Assembly (NCBI RefSeq): GCF_022682495.2
Contig: NC_071399.1
Coordinates: 6,305,342-6,369,341, forward strand
Direction: 5' to 3'
DNA length: 64,000 bases
From: Desmodus rotundus
Lineage: Eukaryota; Chordata; Mammalia; Chiroptera; Phyllostomidae
In this document: positions 10,621-22,585 of the stretch, one piece after another
How the letters are laid out: each line of letters opens with the position of its first letter
Numbering within the stretch: the first letter of the stretch is position 1
Program-made: the position numbers and the translations under genes
The notes under the pieces: generated by a model
Database searches by the model: none
What the model saw: the letters and a program-made list of their open reading frames with translations, nothing else
Told to the model about the DNA's origin: nothing

Positions 10621-12170
10621 ACTTAAAGATAAAATAATTAGGCCACCACATAATAATCTGAACTAAAAAAATCTAAACTTAAGTTTCCCTTATAGCAATT
10701 TTAAAAATACGATTTTTTAAATGTAATGATGATGCCAAAACATTATTTTATGGAGTCCATAAGTTGTGTCCTTAATATTTTCCGTGTAATAAATACCTGC
10801 CGACTTAGAAATGTGTACTCACAGTATCCAAATGAGTTACAGCGCAGCTTGCTAAAAGCAATGTATTTTTATCATGTCAAAAGTACTATGGGCAGCACAG
10901 TCATTACCCCAAGTAAAATTTTATCTTTAAACCCATACATATATATTTTTCAAATAAATTCACTGCTTCAATTCCAAGTAAATACGTTTTTAGAGGAAAT
11001 GAAAGTCAGTTCAGTAGTGCCTATAGGCACCTAATATCTCTGCCTAATCATTCGGACTTGGTTGAGAAGGATGTTGTATGGACATTACCTACCTCATAGG
11101 AATGCTGTGCGGATTAGGGAAATATCTGAAAAATGATTTGAGCCTCTTTGGGAGAGATGGTATTAATATGAGATGGCATTTTTACTTGAATGAGTAGGAG
11201 ATTGAAAGAGGATTAGTTCCTAAAGTGGAAGGGAGACTCGGTGGTGAAGCAATCAAATGCTCCACCTTAAGGCGGATTACAGTGATATCAAAAGGACACT
11301 CAGCTGGTTCAGACCCAAATGACAGGAAAGAAGAAGGGGTTTCTAATCCTGAACCCAGCCCGTTTGGGTTTTCCTGAATACATTCACTCTTGAGGAGAGC
11401 GGGTCACCGGGGAGAAGGTTTGGGGTCAAGACAGTCAATAAGTTGTTGAGTTGACCTAGTTAATTCTCCCTATGCCACTCAAGATACAACACATTGGGCG
11501 ACACATTGTAACTTGCACAGAACTCTCCTGGGAGTGGAAATGCTGGAAATTGTAAACAATACGGCCGAGGTGGACGGGTTTCGAGCCTGTGTGATGTGTG
11601 GGACCTATGCATCTGCCCTATCAGAGCTCGACCATCCCACCACTCTCGCCAATCAAATAAAGCAGCACAAAACCAAGCAACGCTTACACTGAATAGCTAA
11701 GCACATAATCAGATATTAGATTTGAATTGCTTTTGTTAATCTAGTTGGTTTCTTCAATTATTACTTCCACTGCAATATCAATGTTTTGTTACATTTTATC
11801 ATCATGGTTTTCCCCTGTAGAATGTATAGTCTAATTTTAACACCTTTACTTGAAAAACTAAACACCACAGAATATAGTGATGCAGATGAGATCTGTTATT
11901 ATAATTAACAGTCCAGTCTATATTGGAAGAGAAAGTAAAGCTAATTCAGTTTATATCAGGCACAGCTATGATACGGCTCTTGGAAAACAGTTCAGAACTG
12001 GTGTTACCAGTGAATAGCGTCTGAACTGCCAAAATCTCTATTCAGGCAAGGAGGAGAATTGTAAAAACTTCAGAGAAACCTCAGGGCTTCTTCAGACTGA
12101 ATGAGGGAAGTCACCTCAACAAGGCATGAGGGAGGCAGGTTGGGCTCAGGACAGCTTCTGAGCGGGCTGT
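10621..12170. other. Unique noncoding sequence; possible MIR scrap at 11065-11150
   Basis: ACCTACCTCATAGGAATGCTGTGCGGATTAGG near 11086-11117 matches the MIR 3' motif 'acctacctcatagggttgttgtgaggatta'. The 11222-11720 part has several CpGs, an AATAAA at about 11655 and no recognised repeat. The open frames show no family resemblance. Confidence 0.45.
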
Positions 12171-12179
12171 GTGCTGAAC

Positions 12180-12330
12180 CTAAACCCCCACTTCTTCATC
12201 TGTTAAACGGGGATAATTTAGCATCAGCTTTGTGTTTCCCTGTGAGGAGTAAAGACATAATACATATAAAATATGTAAAAGGAATGTTTAGTGTACAACC
12301 TGGTATATTGTACATGATACTTAAATCACT
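12180..12330 (+). mobile_element. MIR SINE fragment, sense
   Basis: CCCCACTTCTTCATCTGTTA, then AACGGGGATAATTTAGCATC, GTGAGGAGTAAAGACATAAT and ACATATAAAATATGTAAAAG match the MIR 3' half ('tttcctcatctgtaaaatggggataataatag…gaggattaaatgagttaatacatgtaaag'). Confidence 0.65.
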
Positions 12331-13724
12331 TTGTATGACACTACAGGTGATCGTTAATGTCTCCAGTGAGATTTTAGGGTCACTGGGCCACACGCTTAAA
12401 TGCCAGCTCTAATTAATGTGCTAAAGAGTTGAAGAGAGACAAACAAAGCAAACACAATATTCTGAAGACACATTATCAGAAGAAAACTCGGCAATGTGCC
12501 CTGTATCTGAAACCCTTGTAACACAAAGACGGGGGGAGCAGCCTACTGCTCTAGTTCTTCCTCACTGCACCGCGGCCTCAGATTCAGCGCCGTCAGGAAA
12601 TCACAGCCCCTGCCCTGGAACTCCATAGAAGGACCTGGGACAGAGGTCAGGGAACTGATGGTCCGAACAGGGGACACTGAAAGCCAGAGATCCATAGTGG
12701 CACGAGGCCACCACCGTACCTCAGGCTGGAGAGGCAGAGGACAGTGTGGGAGTCACCTAAGCCCATCAGCTGAGACCATCCCAGGGATGTGCAGTCACTG
12801 TTGCTTGAGTCGCACCTGAAGCAGAAGCCAGAGGGGACGTTTTCCTCCCCATCCCTGGCCAGCGCTTCTCACTGGCTGAAGCTAACCAGAGCCAGGTGAT
12901 GATGGTGAGGGGCCCAGGAATTGCAGTTTGCATGAGCTCTGCCCCTAAGGAAAACAGGGGAAGGTAGTCCTGCTGCCCATGTTAGGAAGAATAAAAATAG
13001 AAAAAGGGGTAGTTTACTATCTTAAAATGTGAATTACCTATTAAAACTAGTACAAATATATAAAAGTAACTTTATAGAATGTAGTACTCAGACTCTACCC
13101 AGAGTGAATCATATTATGATTCAAATTAACATTTTAGGGACCATTACTATATATAATTAACATATCATTATGTAATTGGCTGGGTGTGATTCTTACATGC
13201 CAATATTACAATTGATTTTTTTAAATCAATGTTTCTTATTGAGAGTTTGAATCTCCAAATCTCTCCTTTAGACTCTTGACTTTTTAGGGGAAAGAAAAAA
13301 AGCAGAAATGAAGAATTCTTAGCATGATCTTACTTCTGTTCATCTATGATTTACACGAGGAAAATCAACAACAAAAGCTCAAACAAAAGTAACCCAGGAA
13401 ATCCAAGGAGAGGTGTTGAAATACCCCTTTCTTCTGGGTGTTGTCTGAAAGTATGAAGAGTGGTCACCTCTAGCGATTGTTCGGGTTCCTAAAACTCTTA
13501 CAGGGTGTCTTCTCACAGGGTGGCATCCCGTGGGGTGTCACTCACTGGCCAGTACCCAGGAGCCCAGACTGGCCTCTCCAAATCTGGAGTTGTCACACCA
13601 GCTGGGCGTCCTATTCATCCACTTTCCTGAAAGGCCTTGCAAACCGTTTTCATTGTAAACTTGGTTGCCTCTCTTGACAAATGCTTTTACCTCTTCTCTG
13701 CAGACATACCAGAGCATAGATAAA
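12331..13724. other. Unique noncoding sequence, no gene seen
   Basis: Moderately GC-rich at 12540-12960, AT-rich afterwards. I see no repeat match I would defend; 12860-12950 has a faint MER5-like look only. No protein-like frame was found. Confidence 0.45.
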
Positions 13725-13835
13725 TGTATATATATTTATTGACTGTGTGTATATATATATATATATATCTGTACATATGTATACGTGTGTGTACATAGTT
13801 TCTCCCTCTCTCTGAGAGAAAGAGAGAGAGACTAA
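13725..13835. repeat. Simple repeats: (TA)n, (TG)n and (GA)n
   Basis: TGTATATATATTTATTGACT leads into (TA)n at about 13750-13768, mixed TGTATACGTGTGTG, then CTCTCTCTGAGAGAAAGAGAGAGAG at about 13807-13831. The last is a near-perfect CT/AG palindrome. Confidence 0.85.
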
Positions 13836-14969
13836 TGCAAATAATGCTATTTTGTAAGTTTCAGTACAAAATCCTCACAAAAATGTTTCCATGGAAGTCC
13901 TGTACTGTTGGTAGAAAAAAACAAAATCGCCGGATTAGAGATGGATCTTCCTCTGGCTTCATAAAGGCCTTTATGCTAAATTCCTTCATTTAAAAATACA
14001 AAGAGGAGGACACACGTGTGCATGTATGTGTGTGTGTGTAAGATCTTAGATAAATGAATGTATATCATATCATGGTAAACTTTTAATATAAAGTGTATAC
14101 CTTATTTTTACAGGAAGTAAAAAGAATAAAACAAAAGTAGCTCATTTTTTCCTCATTTCTACGCCTTTTTTTTTCCTTTGCAATCGAGCAAGTCAGTTTA
14201 AAAGTACATGTCAGAATTGCCCCCAGAAAGTGTCGTAATTCCATTTCAGTGTGACAGTACATTCCACAGGAAACCACTTCTGAGGCGATCTGCAATAGGT
14301 TACCATGCTAATCTCGCAGCTGTCTCTGCAGCTATCGGTGCTCATAAATCATGTGGTCTATAATAAGAGAAGTAAGTTTGAGAGGTTAGAAATTTAAGAA
14401 AATTGTGACAGAGGTGATAGATGATATGAAATGACTACATTCTAAAGATGTTGTACAAAAGGGAATGTGTTGCATTTGAGATAAGTATGTCCTGGATTTT
14501 TTTTTTTTAAACCAGGAGCATATTAGCAATGTAATACAGGGCACCCTTTAGCAACATCATTTGATACATTTGAAGCATTTGTATATTAAAGGGTTTCATA
14601 GAAAACCAAGTTTTATCTGAGCTTTCTGAGCTTTCAAGACATCTCACAGGTCATTCTAATTATTTTGGACTTTGTCGAAGATGGCTCACGTTCTCAAGTG
14701 GGCCTTTTGCGGTCGTTGAAAGTATCCAGGGCTAAGTCTGAGTTCATTAACCAGTCTGAAAACGATCTCAAACACAGCGTATGAAACAAGAAGCCTGAAA
14801 AAATAACCAAGGGGCTGGAGATCTGATTTCCATGCTGGACTGAGAGGGCCTGGCGTGGTCGCAGTGAGCAAATAAACCTTGAATAGAATTATGGGAACAC
14901 CAGAAGCTTTGGTCTTTGTGAATACTTTATACTGCAGCAAAAACACTGGTGCAGTATTTCAATATTTGA
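13836..14969. other. Unique noncoding sequence with a short (TG)n at about 14020-14039
   Basis: No recognised gene. A CACACGTGTGCATG / TGTGTGTGTG simple repeat lies near 14011-14039, and T-runs occur at 14167 and 14499. The rest looks single-copy. Confidence 0.45.
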
Positions 14970-15115
14970 TTTTTTTTATTGCTCAATTACAGTCATCCCC
15001 ATTTTCCCCATTGCTCTCCTCTGTCCTGCCTCCCCCACGTCCCACATTCAGCGCCCCCCTCGTTGTGTCTGTCCATGGGTCCTTTATACCTGTTCCTTGA
15101 TTTGACTCTTCCCCT
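14970..15115 (-). mobile_element. L1 LINE 3' end, antisense
   Basis: Poly-T, then ATTGCTCAATTACAGTCATC, C-rich blocks, then GTCTGTCCATGGGTCCTTTATACCTGTTCCT correspond in order to the reverse complement of the L1 3' UTR at 29452-29676. There the sense strand reads AGGAACAACTATAAAGGACAC and ends CAACTGTACTTGAACAACAATAAAA. It is 5'-truncated. Confidence 0.8.
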
Positions 15116-15804
15116 TTTGAAACAATTCTTTTGAATTACATTAGGAAATGTTCCGATTCTTTAAGCAATAGGTAATGCTTTTTAATTAGTTTTATAGAAC
15201 GTGACATCTTTGAAGGTTCCTATCAAGGGAACTGCTTTTCGCTGCCCTCGCAGTCTGTTGAGTTCCTCCGAGCCGCCCGTGGCCAGATCGGGAAAGTGAG
15301 CCTAGAACTAGAACAACTCACTGAGGAGCTCGTGACGTGAACATGTTTTTTTTTTTTTATATCCCCAGTGCTCCCTTTTATGATATAATAATGTACATGT
15401 ATATTGCAAACACTTTAGTCAATCTTTATGTTCTTTTGAAAGGCCTAGATGTATCACTGGCTTTTACCAATGATTTAAGAAAAAAAAACTCACATTACTA
15501 TGAGCTACAAACATCTAAGTTTTATAACAAATACACATAAACTAATAATACACCCGCGATATTTAAAACATTATTGTCAAAATGACTTTGTCTCATTTTG
15601 CTTGAGTCTTTTAGACAACTCTTTCCTATTACTAGAAAACTTACGTAATTCTTCCAGGCCCCATACTCAGCTTCTCCTATTAGTAACACCTTTTGTTAGT
15701 CCGGCACATTTGCCACTACGCATGCCCAATATTGATACATTCTTATTAATTATACCCCAATCATCATTCTCTTTCCCTAGTTGTTACCTGTTGACCCTAT
15801 TTCT
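15116..15804. other. Unique noncoding sequence, no gene seen
   Basis: A 135-codon open frame on the plus strand covers 15500-15907. It has no recognisable domain, and its 3' part lies in the old L1 that follows, so I do not call it a gene. Confidence 0.45.
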
Positions 15805-16480
15805 GGGCCAGGGACCCACCCGGGACACCACTTCACAATTAGATGTCATGTCCTTGGAGCTCCCTGTCAACCCTGACAGTTTCTCAGACTTTCCTGGTTT
15901 TCGATGACCTTCACAGTTCTGAAGCATCCTAGTCAGGTGTTTTGTAGAATGCCCTTCAGGTAGGATTTGTCTGATTTTTCCCCGATTAGACTAGGGTTAT
16001 ATGTTTTTCTGAGGACGATCACCAAGATACACTGCCATTCCCCTCCCAACATAGTCGGGGGCATAGCCTATCAGCATGACCTATCACCATTGATGTCGAC
16101 CTTGGTCAGCTGGCTGGAGGTAGTGTTTGTGTGGTTTCTCAACTGTGAAGTTCCTCCTTTTTTTCTCTTTCTACACTGTTCTCTTTGAAAGAAAGCCACC
16201 AGGCAGTTCTCACTCAAGGAGTGGAGACACAGGCTGTGCCTCCTTGAAGTAACAGCCTCCACATAAGTGATCTAAAATTCTGCATAGGAGGTTTGTCTGT
16301 GCTCTGACATCCATTATTTATTCAATCATTTAATTGTATCAGTATGGGTATTGGGTATATATTTTGTACTGTGGGTTATAATCCAGCGCTACTTTATTTT
16401 GTGGCTCAAATTGTTCCAGCTCTGGCCTTTACAAGCTGTTTCGGCTGCCTTCTGGGTCCCTTTGACACCTGATTGGGCTA
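15805..16480 (-). mobile_element. Old L1M-class LINE 3' UTR, antisense
   Basis: Long ordered similarity to the reverse complement of the L1MC/L1ME-type 3' UTR. Blocks include GACAGTTTCTCAGACTTTCC, GGTGTTTTGTAGAATGCCCT, TAGACTAGGGTTATATGTTT, GGCTGGAGGTAGTGTTTGTG, TATTTATTCAATCATTTAAT, GTGGGTTATAATCCAGCGCT and CAAATTGTTCCAGCTCTGGC. These appear in the same order as in the family as I know it. The copy is diverged and has no open reading frame of its own. Confidence 0.85.
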
Positions 16481-16589
16481 CTTCTAAGCACAATAGAAAT
16501 AAAATCTAGGAGTAGATTCTGAGGACTTTGGGACTCTAAATTTCTGGAAGTCTCCTTTTTAGTATATTATTTTCCTAAGGAAGCGAGTG

Positions 16590-16720
16590 GTAGAGTAAAA
16601 AAATCAAAATTTGACTTAAAATAGTGCAACACGCTGGCCGTTTGACCCTCAGTAGGCTACTCAACACCTGTGAGCCCTAGTTTGTTCATTGTTAAGGCGA
16701 GAACACTATCGTGCGAATGA
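16590..16720 (+). mobile_element. MIR SINE fragment, sense
   Basis: GCTGGCCGTTTGACCCTCAG, then TAGGCTACTCAACACCTGTG, AGCCCTAGTTTGTTCATTGT and TAAGGCGAGAACACTATCGT follow the MIR core ('gctgtgtgaccttgggcaagtcacttaacctctctgagcctcagtttcctcatctgtaaaatg'). Confidence 0.65.
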
Positions 16721-18590
16721 CAAGGAATTGCCAGCATCACACAATGGTTGACCTGCAGAGCAGTCATTTCAGGTGGCTCACACTTAGTTGTATCAAAGTC
16801 ATGGAACAGTTGTATAGACTGAAATCATACACACAAACATATTTTTTGTGTGCAAAAGTACATCCCTTTTCCCTTGACCACCCCCTCCCCCTCATCATTT
16901 AGAAAAGGCTGGGTTGGCTGCTGGCCCCCGACATAAGGAGGCACACTGACGACAGACCGCTAATAGTTGTTCCAGGACAAGGGAGGTACAAAAAGGCATC
17001 AAAAACACTAAAAGCCACCTTCTCCCCAAATCTCTTAACCAGATGCAGGGCAGATTTTGGTACTTAAATTCTTCAGTAATGATCGGATCTTATATTTACC
17101 TCTCTTCCAAATCCATTTCAAAAAATGAAATCTTGTGAACTAGCATTTTATCAGATATTGAAAACAAATTGATACTGGTTTCCTTATTACCTTGAAATTC
17201 CCTACTCTTGCATTGAAAGCAAGCCTCTGAAATGATTATATCCCCTCAATATAATGAGATACATTAGAGGAAGTGACCCCAACCCATTACACTGAATGGG
17301 GGTTCTTGAAATGCAGCAAAGCACCTGCCTGCCCAACTCAAGGGGAACAAGTGAGATTACTTCTCGGCTTCAAATTAGATGTGCTTTGCCAGCCCCTGGA
17401 AGTTTATTTCGTGGCAATGACCAAAATGTGTTATGTTGGTATGAGATCCTACCAGGGAAGACTTTTTATACCACCCCTACCTTGATGGCATGAAAATCTG
17501 GGCCTCAAAGTATAGATTCTTCCCCTGTTTAGTGGTGTTAATGTTTTGAAGAAAACAAAGAACCATGTAGGTCATTTGATTTATGATATTAGTCAGAATG
17601 ATTGTCCATGATAGGAAATAAGTAGACTTGTCTATGTATTGTGCATCCTTCACCATTATTTTTTTCCCTTAATGTATGACCAGAATAGGCTTGTCAAGAA
17701 AAAGAATAGCGGCCTGCATGTGAAAGCCATGTCTAGGTCTCCCTCCCGACAAATGTTCGCTCAGCACATGTCATCATGGCATCAACACATGTCATCGCTA
17801 TTTTCTCCACACTGTCTCATGTTGGCCTTCTAAAAAAAGGTTAGTTACAAGGAGGTATCAAACAAATGAGAATATTATTTTGCATTGAATAAGAATTTGC
17901 ATATGAATGTTCTGTGTTAGGGATTCCAATATTAATCAATAATGAGAAATAATTTGGGGGTAAATGGTAAAAATTGCCCAGTGCACTCATGCCCACTGTT
18001 TAACCTACCTGCCTTGCTGTGGAAGCAGCTACCCATGTGGTTTCCTTTGATTGACATGAGCTCCAAACCACTCAAAATACTCCCTCCCACCCCAAGTGGC
18101 ACTGCAGTTCCGCTATTGGAGAAGACTCCTTAGGATGAGTGTGCTGTTTCTGTGACTCCTGTGGAACTGCAGTTACACCAAGAGTGTTAACGTGTTGAGT
18201 CACAGTCACTTTTACTAGCCAAGCTGTTAATCATAGCAGGCTTATTTCATGACTTTCCAAGTTCTATAGAAAAAGCAGGCCCCCTTCACCCTTATTCCCC
18301 CATTGGCCACCCTCCTACAACGTTCATTCACAAGGCATGTGTTGCCTCCTGCTTCTCACCCCATAGTAACCTCTCAACTCCTTGCTCACTGGCTTCTGTG
18401 AAAAGACAGTTAATTTGTCACGGTGACTTCCTGTTGCTTCAATATGTAGCATATTTCCAGTTCACATCCTGCTTTGACTCGAATCATTTGTTTTTTCCTT
18501 GAAATTCTTTCCTCTCTAAACTTAATGAAATCTCTCCCCATCCCTCAATTGCTCTACCCTCATCACTGAATCTTCCTCAGTTTCTGTAGT
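16721..18590. other. Unique noncoding sequence, no gene seen
   Basis: Single-copy-looking text with short frames only. I see no repeat consensus, splice-flanked frame or RNA gene pattern. Confidence 0.45.
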
Positions 18591-18960
18591 GGTTAATTTT
18601 ATGTGTCCACTTCACTAGGCCACAGTCCCCAGACATTTGGTCAAATCATTCTAGAGGTCTCTGTGAAGATAGTTTTTACAAGACATTAATATTTAAATCA
18701 GTAGACTGAGTAAAACAGATTACCCTCCATTTTCATCCGGTCAGTTGAAGGCCCTGATAGAAAACAAGACTCAAGGAGAACTGGACTCTGCCAGCCAACT
18801 GCCTTTGCACTCCGAATGCGACTTTTCCCTGGGTCTCCTGGCTTCCATCCTACCCTGTGAATTCTGGGATTTGCTACATATCTCTACATGCAGATGTGTA
18901 GGCCCTGCCTCTCCGGAGTTTCATTCACCAATTCCCACTCATTTGCCCATCTCTTAAGTT
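18591..18960 (+). mobile_element. Old ERVL-type LTR remnant (MLT2-like)
   Basis: GTAGTGGTTAATTTTATGTG, TCCACTTCACTAGGCCACAG, CCCAGACATTTGGTCAAATC, CTGTGAAGATAGTTTTTACA, TTTAAATCAGTAGACTGAGT, AAAACAGATTACCCTCC and CAGTTGAAGGCCCTGATAGA follow, in order, a widespread mammalian LTR whose consensus begins 'gtggttaattttatgtgtcaacttgactgggc'. The 3' part (18780-18960) is more decayed. It is a solo LTR fragment with no viral coding sequence. The family name is from memory and less certain than the repeat status. Confidence 0.6.
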
Positions 18961-19600
18961 GATGGCCCCCTAAGGCTCTGTCTTCAGCTCTCTGCTCCTC
19001 TCTCTCTGCACAAGTGAACTGGCTGAATTTCCGTCTTTTCCAAACCCAGGTGTCCAGCCCCTCACTGTTTTGAATTCCAAATGTCAAATTCCAGTCCCCA
19101 AACTCTGACTGATAGCATCGTGTAAGTGTCGCGCAGGAATCTGGAAGTCTAAGCGTGTAGACTCATCTTTCCCCTCCTCAGCTTGTACTTTATTATAGAA
19201 ACTTTGTCTATTAGTAAAGTCATTAGCAACCTAAGCCAAATACTGGAGCAGTCCTTCAGTCTTTGGAACACCTGGCCTTTCCCATGGTCTCAACCCCCAC
19301 CCCGCCACCATCTCTCTCTCCCCTGGCACAGCAAAGCAATTGCCAAGTCCTAATACAGGCATGCCTAAAAATCTGCTCCCCTCTGTCTCTGTTCACTCAA
19401 GATAGCCTTACATATGAATTAAATCCAAATGCAATCTGAATCCTATCTCCCTATCAGACTTCCTGGTTTTCCTCCCTATCTCCCATCATATTAAAAATTT
19501 GAAATTATGTACAGTTCTCTGAACTGGCTTATTGTGTTATGCTACTATGACTTACATTGTCTTTATTGTTCGTAGAAGTCTTTTCTCCTCTATTTATAAA
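18961..19600. other. Noncoding sequence, no gene seen
   Basis: C/T-rich text that might include decayed LTR or LINE remains, but no block matches a family well enough to name. Confidence 0.4.
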
Positions 19601-19935
19601 ATAACCTCCCATGGGTTAAGATGCTGCTTAATCACACCTCTTTCATGAAGTCCTCATAATTCCATCTTTCCAATTCTATATTTATTCTGTTCTGTTATTC
19701 TATTCTGTTCAGATTATTCTATATTTAATACTGTTCTTGTATCTCTCCGCCTACATCCAATGATTTCTTCATATTTGAGTCTGTATCTCTACTGCCCTGT
19801 GAGACCTTGAAGGATAGACACTGGGTCTTCTTTGTCATCGATCCCCATGTCTAGCAGACAGGACACCCATGCCAGGCAACAGTGAAGGTTGGAGTGCATG
19901 AATTACCAAGGAGGAGAACATTTTTACAAAAAGAT
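19601..19935 (+). mobile_element. L2 LINE 3' end fragment, sense
   Basis: TAATCACACCTCTTTCATGA, AGTCCTCATAATTCCATC, then CTGCCCTGTGAGACCTTGAA, GGATAGACACTGGGTCTTCT, TTGTCATCGATCCCCATGTC and TAGCAGACAGGACACCCATG parallel the L2 3' region ('aagccttccctgattcc…ctgtgagctccttgagggcagggaccatgtcttttttatctttgtatccccagcgcctagcacagtgcc'). Confidence 0.6.
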
Positions 19936-20454
19936 ACAAAAGTCTTTATCCTATAATAAATCAATGGACTTGAAACAACTTTCGTGTATTGTATAGATGG
20001 CATTCCTTGACTAGAGTGCAGCAATATTAGAAATGAAACAAAGTTTTTAAGAAGGTCAACATTTTTAACTTTCTGAATTTTTGGATTAAAAAAGAGGAAG
20101 TCAGAATTACAATTCTGCTATTTATAAAAATGGTCAGAATGGAAAAAGGCAGCTACGATCCAGGACACCCTCTAGGAGCAAACAGCAGGTGTGAGCTGGT
20201 GTGTAAGGACACATGGGATTGTATGTGTTCAGTTATACAAGGAAAGCACATATGACTTGTTCTGTGTAGCTGTGTGTTGTCTTTCTGTCCTGCTACTTTG
20301 AAATGTAGTGCTATCAAAACCAATTCGGTGTTTTTAATAAGCTCAAGTTTTCTCCCTCCACCCACTCCGCTTCCTCCCTGGCATCGCATGTATGTGTTGG
20401 GAGGAGGGTTGTGTTATCCACCTCCTCACAGATACAATCATTATCACAATAGCT
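19936..20454. other. Unique noncoding sequence, no gene seen
   Basis: No gene or repeat family recognised between the L2 and the MIR. Confidence 0.45.
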
Positions 20455-20690
20455 CACACCATGATGCATGCCTTTTAAAGTGCTTTGCACATATTAACTC
20501 ATTTAATTCTCACAAGTGCCTCAAACAGGAAGCACTATGATTATTCCAGGTTAGAAATGAGAAAACAGAGGCAGAGAGAAATCAAACAGTTTCATAAAGT
20601 TCACACCCAGTCGATTGTGAAGCAGGAATTTAAACCCTGACAGTTTTGGTCCACCATCCGTTTGTCCTCTGTGCTACCCAGCGGCTCCGA
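20455..20690 (-). mobile_element. MIR SINE, antisense
   Basis: AAAGTGCTTTGCACATATTA, ACTCATTTAATTCTCACAAG, GATTATTCCAGGTTAGAAAT, GAGAAAACAGAGGCAGAGAG, AAGTTCACACCCAGTCGATT and GTGAAGCAGGAATTTAAACC give the antisense MIR in order from 3' tail to the tRNA-related head (GTGCTACCCAGCG at the right end). Confidence 0.85.
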
Positions 20691-22459
20691 GGCCACTGAA
20701 GGGCTGGATTTGTGCTCAGGGACCCACGCTGACCACTGCGTCCTATTTCTTTGTGTTTGTTTCTACCTTGGCTGTGTGTCCCTCATACCAACAGAGGATT
20801 CCTGTTTCATTTTTAGTTCTAAGTAGGCAGTTAACTTGTCTGGACCCAAACTCCAGATTGTGTTCCTTCTTTTTAGCCTGGTCCCTTCTCTGCATTCCCA
20901 CTTGACTCATAGAATTTGGTGATCATTCAAGCATTTGAGTAAAGTTTATATTCGGATTGTGCAGCTCACAGAGTCTCTCTGGATTCCTTGCTTCTGGGAA
21001 ATCCTCCTAAAGCTCCATCTTTCCCACCAACTTGCAACTATGTCTTCTGACACTTTAGCTCAAGAAGGCTTCAGCTTTCTGCCATGGGAGCTGTGCAGGG
21101 ATTTAGGAAATGCCTTCCTTTCAGAAGTAGCAAACTCACAAAATTCCTCCCAGTGCAACAATGTCTGTTAGGGATAAGTTTCTCTCCTGTGTCTGCCAGC
21201 CCACCCCCCAGCCCAAGCCCCTATGTCTTCACTGCACATATGGAGTGTGGGAGTCAGCTTGGGGTTTACACAGAGTTTATGCTCAGATCGGGGATCTGTT
21301 CTTTTTCTCTTCCTCCCAATCCAGCATTTCCCCCCAAAGTTTCCAGTCTCTCTTCCAACCCTGCATTCTCTTTGCCATCTTTAACTAAGCGACTATGACT
21401 GCATTTTCTCTGCTCTCACAGCCACAGATTTCTTGGGTAAGAACACTAAAAACGTACAGATCTCACCCTTCCCATTGCAGCTGTGTGAGAGGAGACCCCT
21501 GGAGGAATTCTTTCTGGCATTAGATTTTTTTTTTTCTGTGTTTTTTCTAGCCCTCACCTCTCTTTGCTACCCCCGGCCAAGACAGTGGGGCTGCGTCTGG
21601 TTCTCTGCCCCGTAATTCTGGGAACCTGGAAGTGCGCTTGGGTGGAACAGCTCCGGACGCCCCCTCCAGGGGCAGGTTTTCAGGAATCCTTTCACTTCTG
21701 TATACGTTCCAAGGCTTTCAAATAGCAGTTACAATTTTGTCCAGATTTCATCATTTTTATCTGTGAGAGGGCTTGCATGACAACCACCATTCCCAGGAGC
21801 CCCAAATGTATTTTTATATTAATAAAAGAAGTATTCACCAAAAAAATATGTAATAGCTATGGACCAGTATGCTTTTGAAGTGAAAAACGGCACTTATTGT
21901 CAGGTTGGTTCTCTTTTATGAGGCCGTGAGCTGAAACGTGAGTTGCGGCTTAACATTCCAACTCTGTCTTCCTTACATTTCGGGAGAACATAGGGCCCAG
22001 TTGGCCTGGGCTCTCTCCACGCCTGCCTGTGAGCCAGCTGGAATGTTTAACTAACCCCCCTTAAAGACAAAAATGTTTGCATTCTGAGGAAACGGGGCCA
22101 GGGGAGGAGGAGGACTTCACATATGAATTTGGGGTTTACACAAGGTTCCCCATTACACTCATAGAGAACAGTGGTGTCAGAATCACAGTAGATACTATCA
22201 GAGCGGCAATGTTTGTAAGATACACAGAGTCAATGTAAAAACAGCGTTTGATTGAACTCCTAGTCATCGGGTGCCTTTTCCAAGCCAGGTGGTTACCGGG
22301 GCCCCAAATGTGAGGTTTTCTCTGCATTTGGCAAATGGACTCCAATGACGCTGTGTGTGCCTCATTCCAGACCCTGCAACGGGCCCCGTGGCCTGTTGTC
22401 GCTTCAGCTCACTTTCCGGTTGTTCGTGTCCATCCTGAGTGGGGGCGGAGGGTGAACAG
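20691..22459. other. Unique noncoding sequence, no gene seen
   Basis: C/T-rich parts at 21190-21620 give overlapping open frames in three phases without protein-like composition, so I treat them as chance. No repeat family was recognised. Confidence 0.45.
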
Positions 22460-22585
22460 CATCAGAAGCCCTAGGAGGGCTTGTTAAACATGCAGAGTCC
22501 ACCCCAGAGCACATCACTCAAAATTCGGGCAGGCAAGGCCCAGTGTCCTCATTTCTAATGCACCTCAAAAGATCATTAAGGTGCA
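22460..22585 (+). mobile_element. MER5A-like hAT MITE fragment
   Basis: GCATCAGAAGCCCTAGGAGG, GCTTGTTAAACATGCAGAGT, CCACCCCAGAGCACATCACT and CTCATTTCTAATGCACCTC match the MER5A order ('gaatcacctggggagcttgttaaaaatgcagattc…ccaccccagag…gaatctgcatttctaacaa'). The terminal inverted repeats are not intact. Confidence 0.6.

Noticed and set aside
15500..15907. 135-codon frame on plus
   Set aside because: Its 3' part lies in an antisense L1M 3' UTR and no domain is visible.
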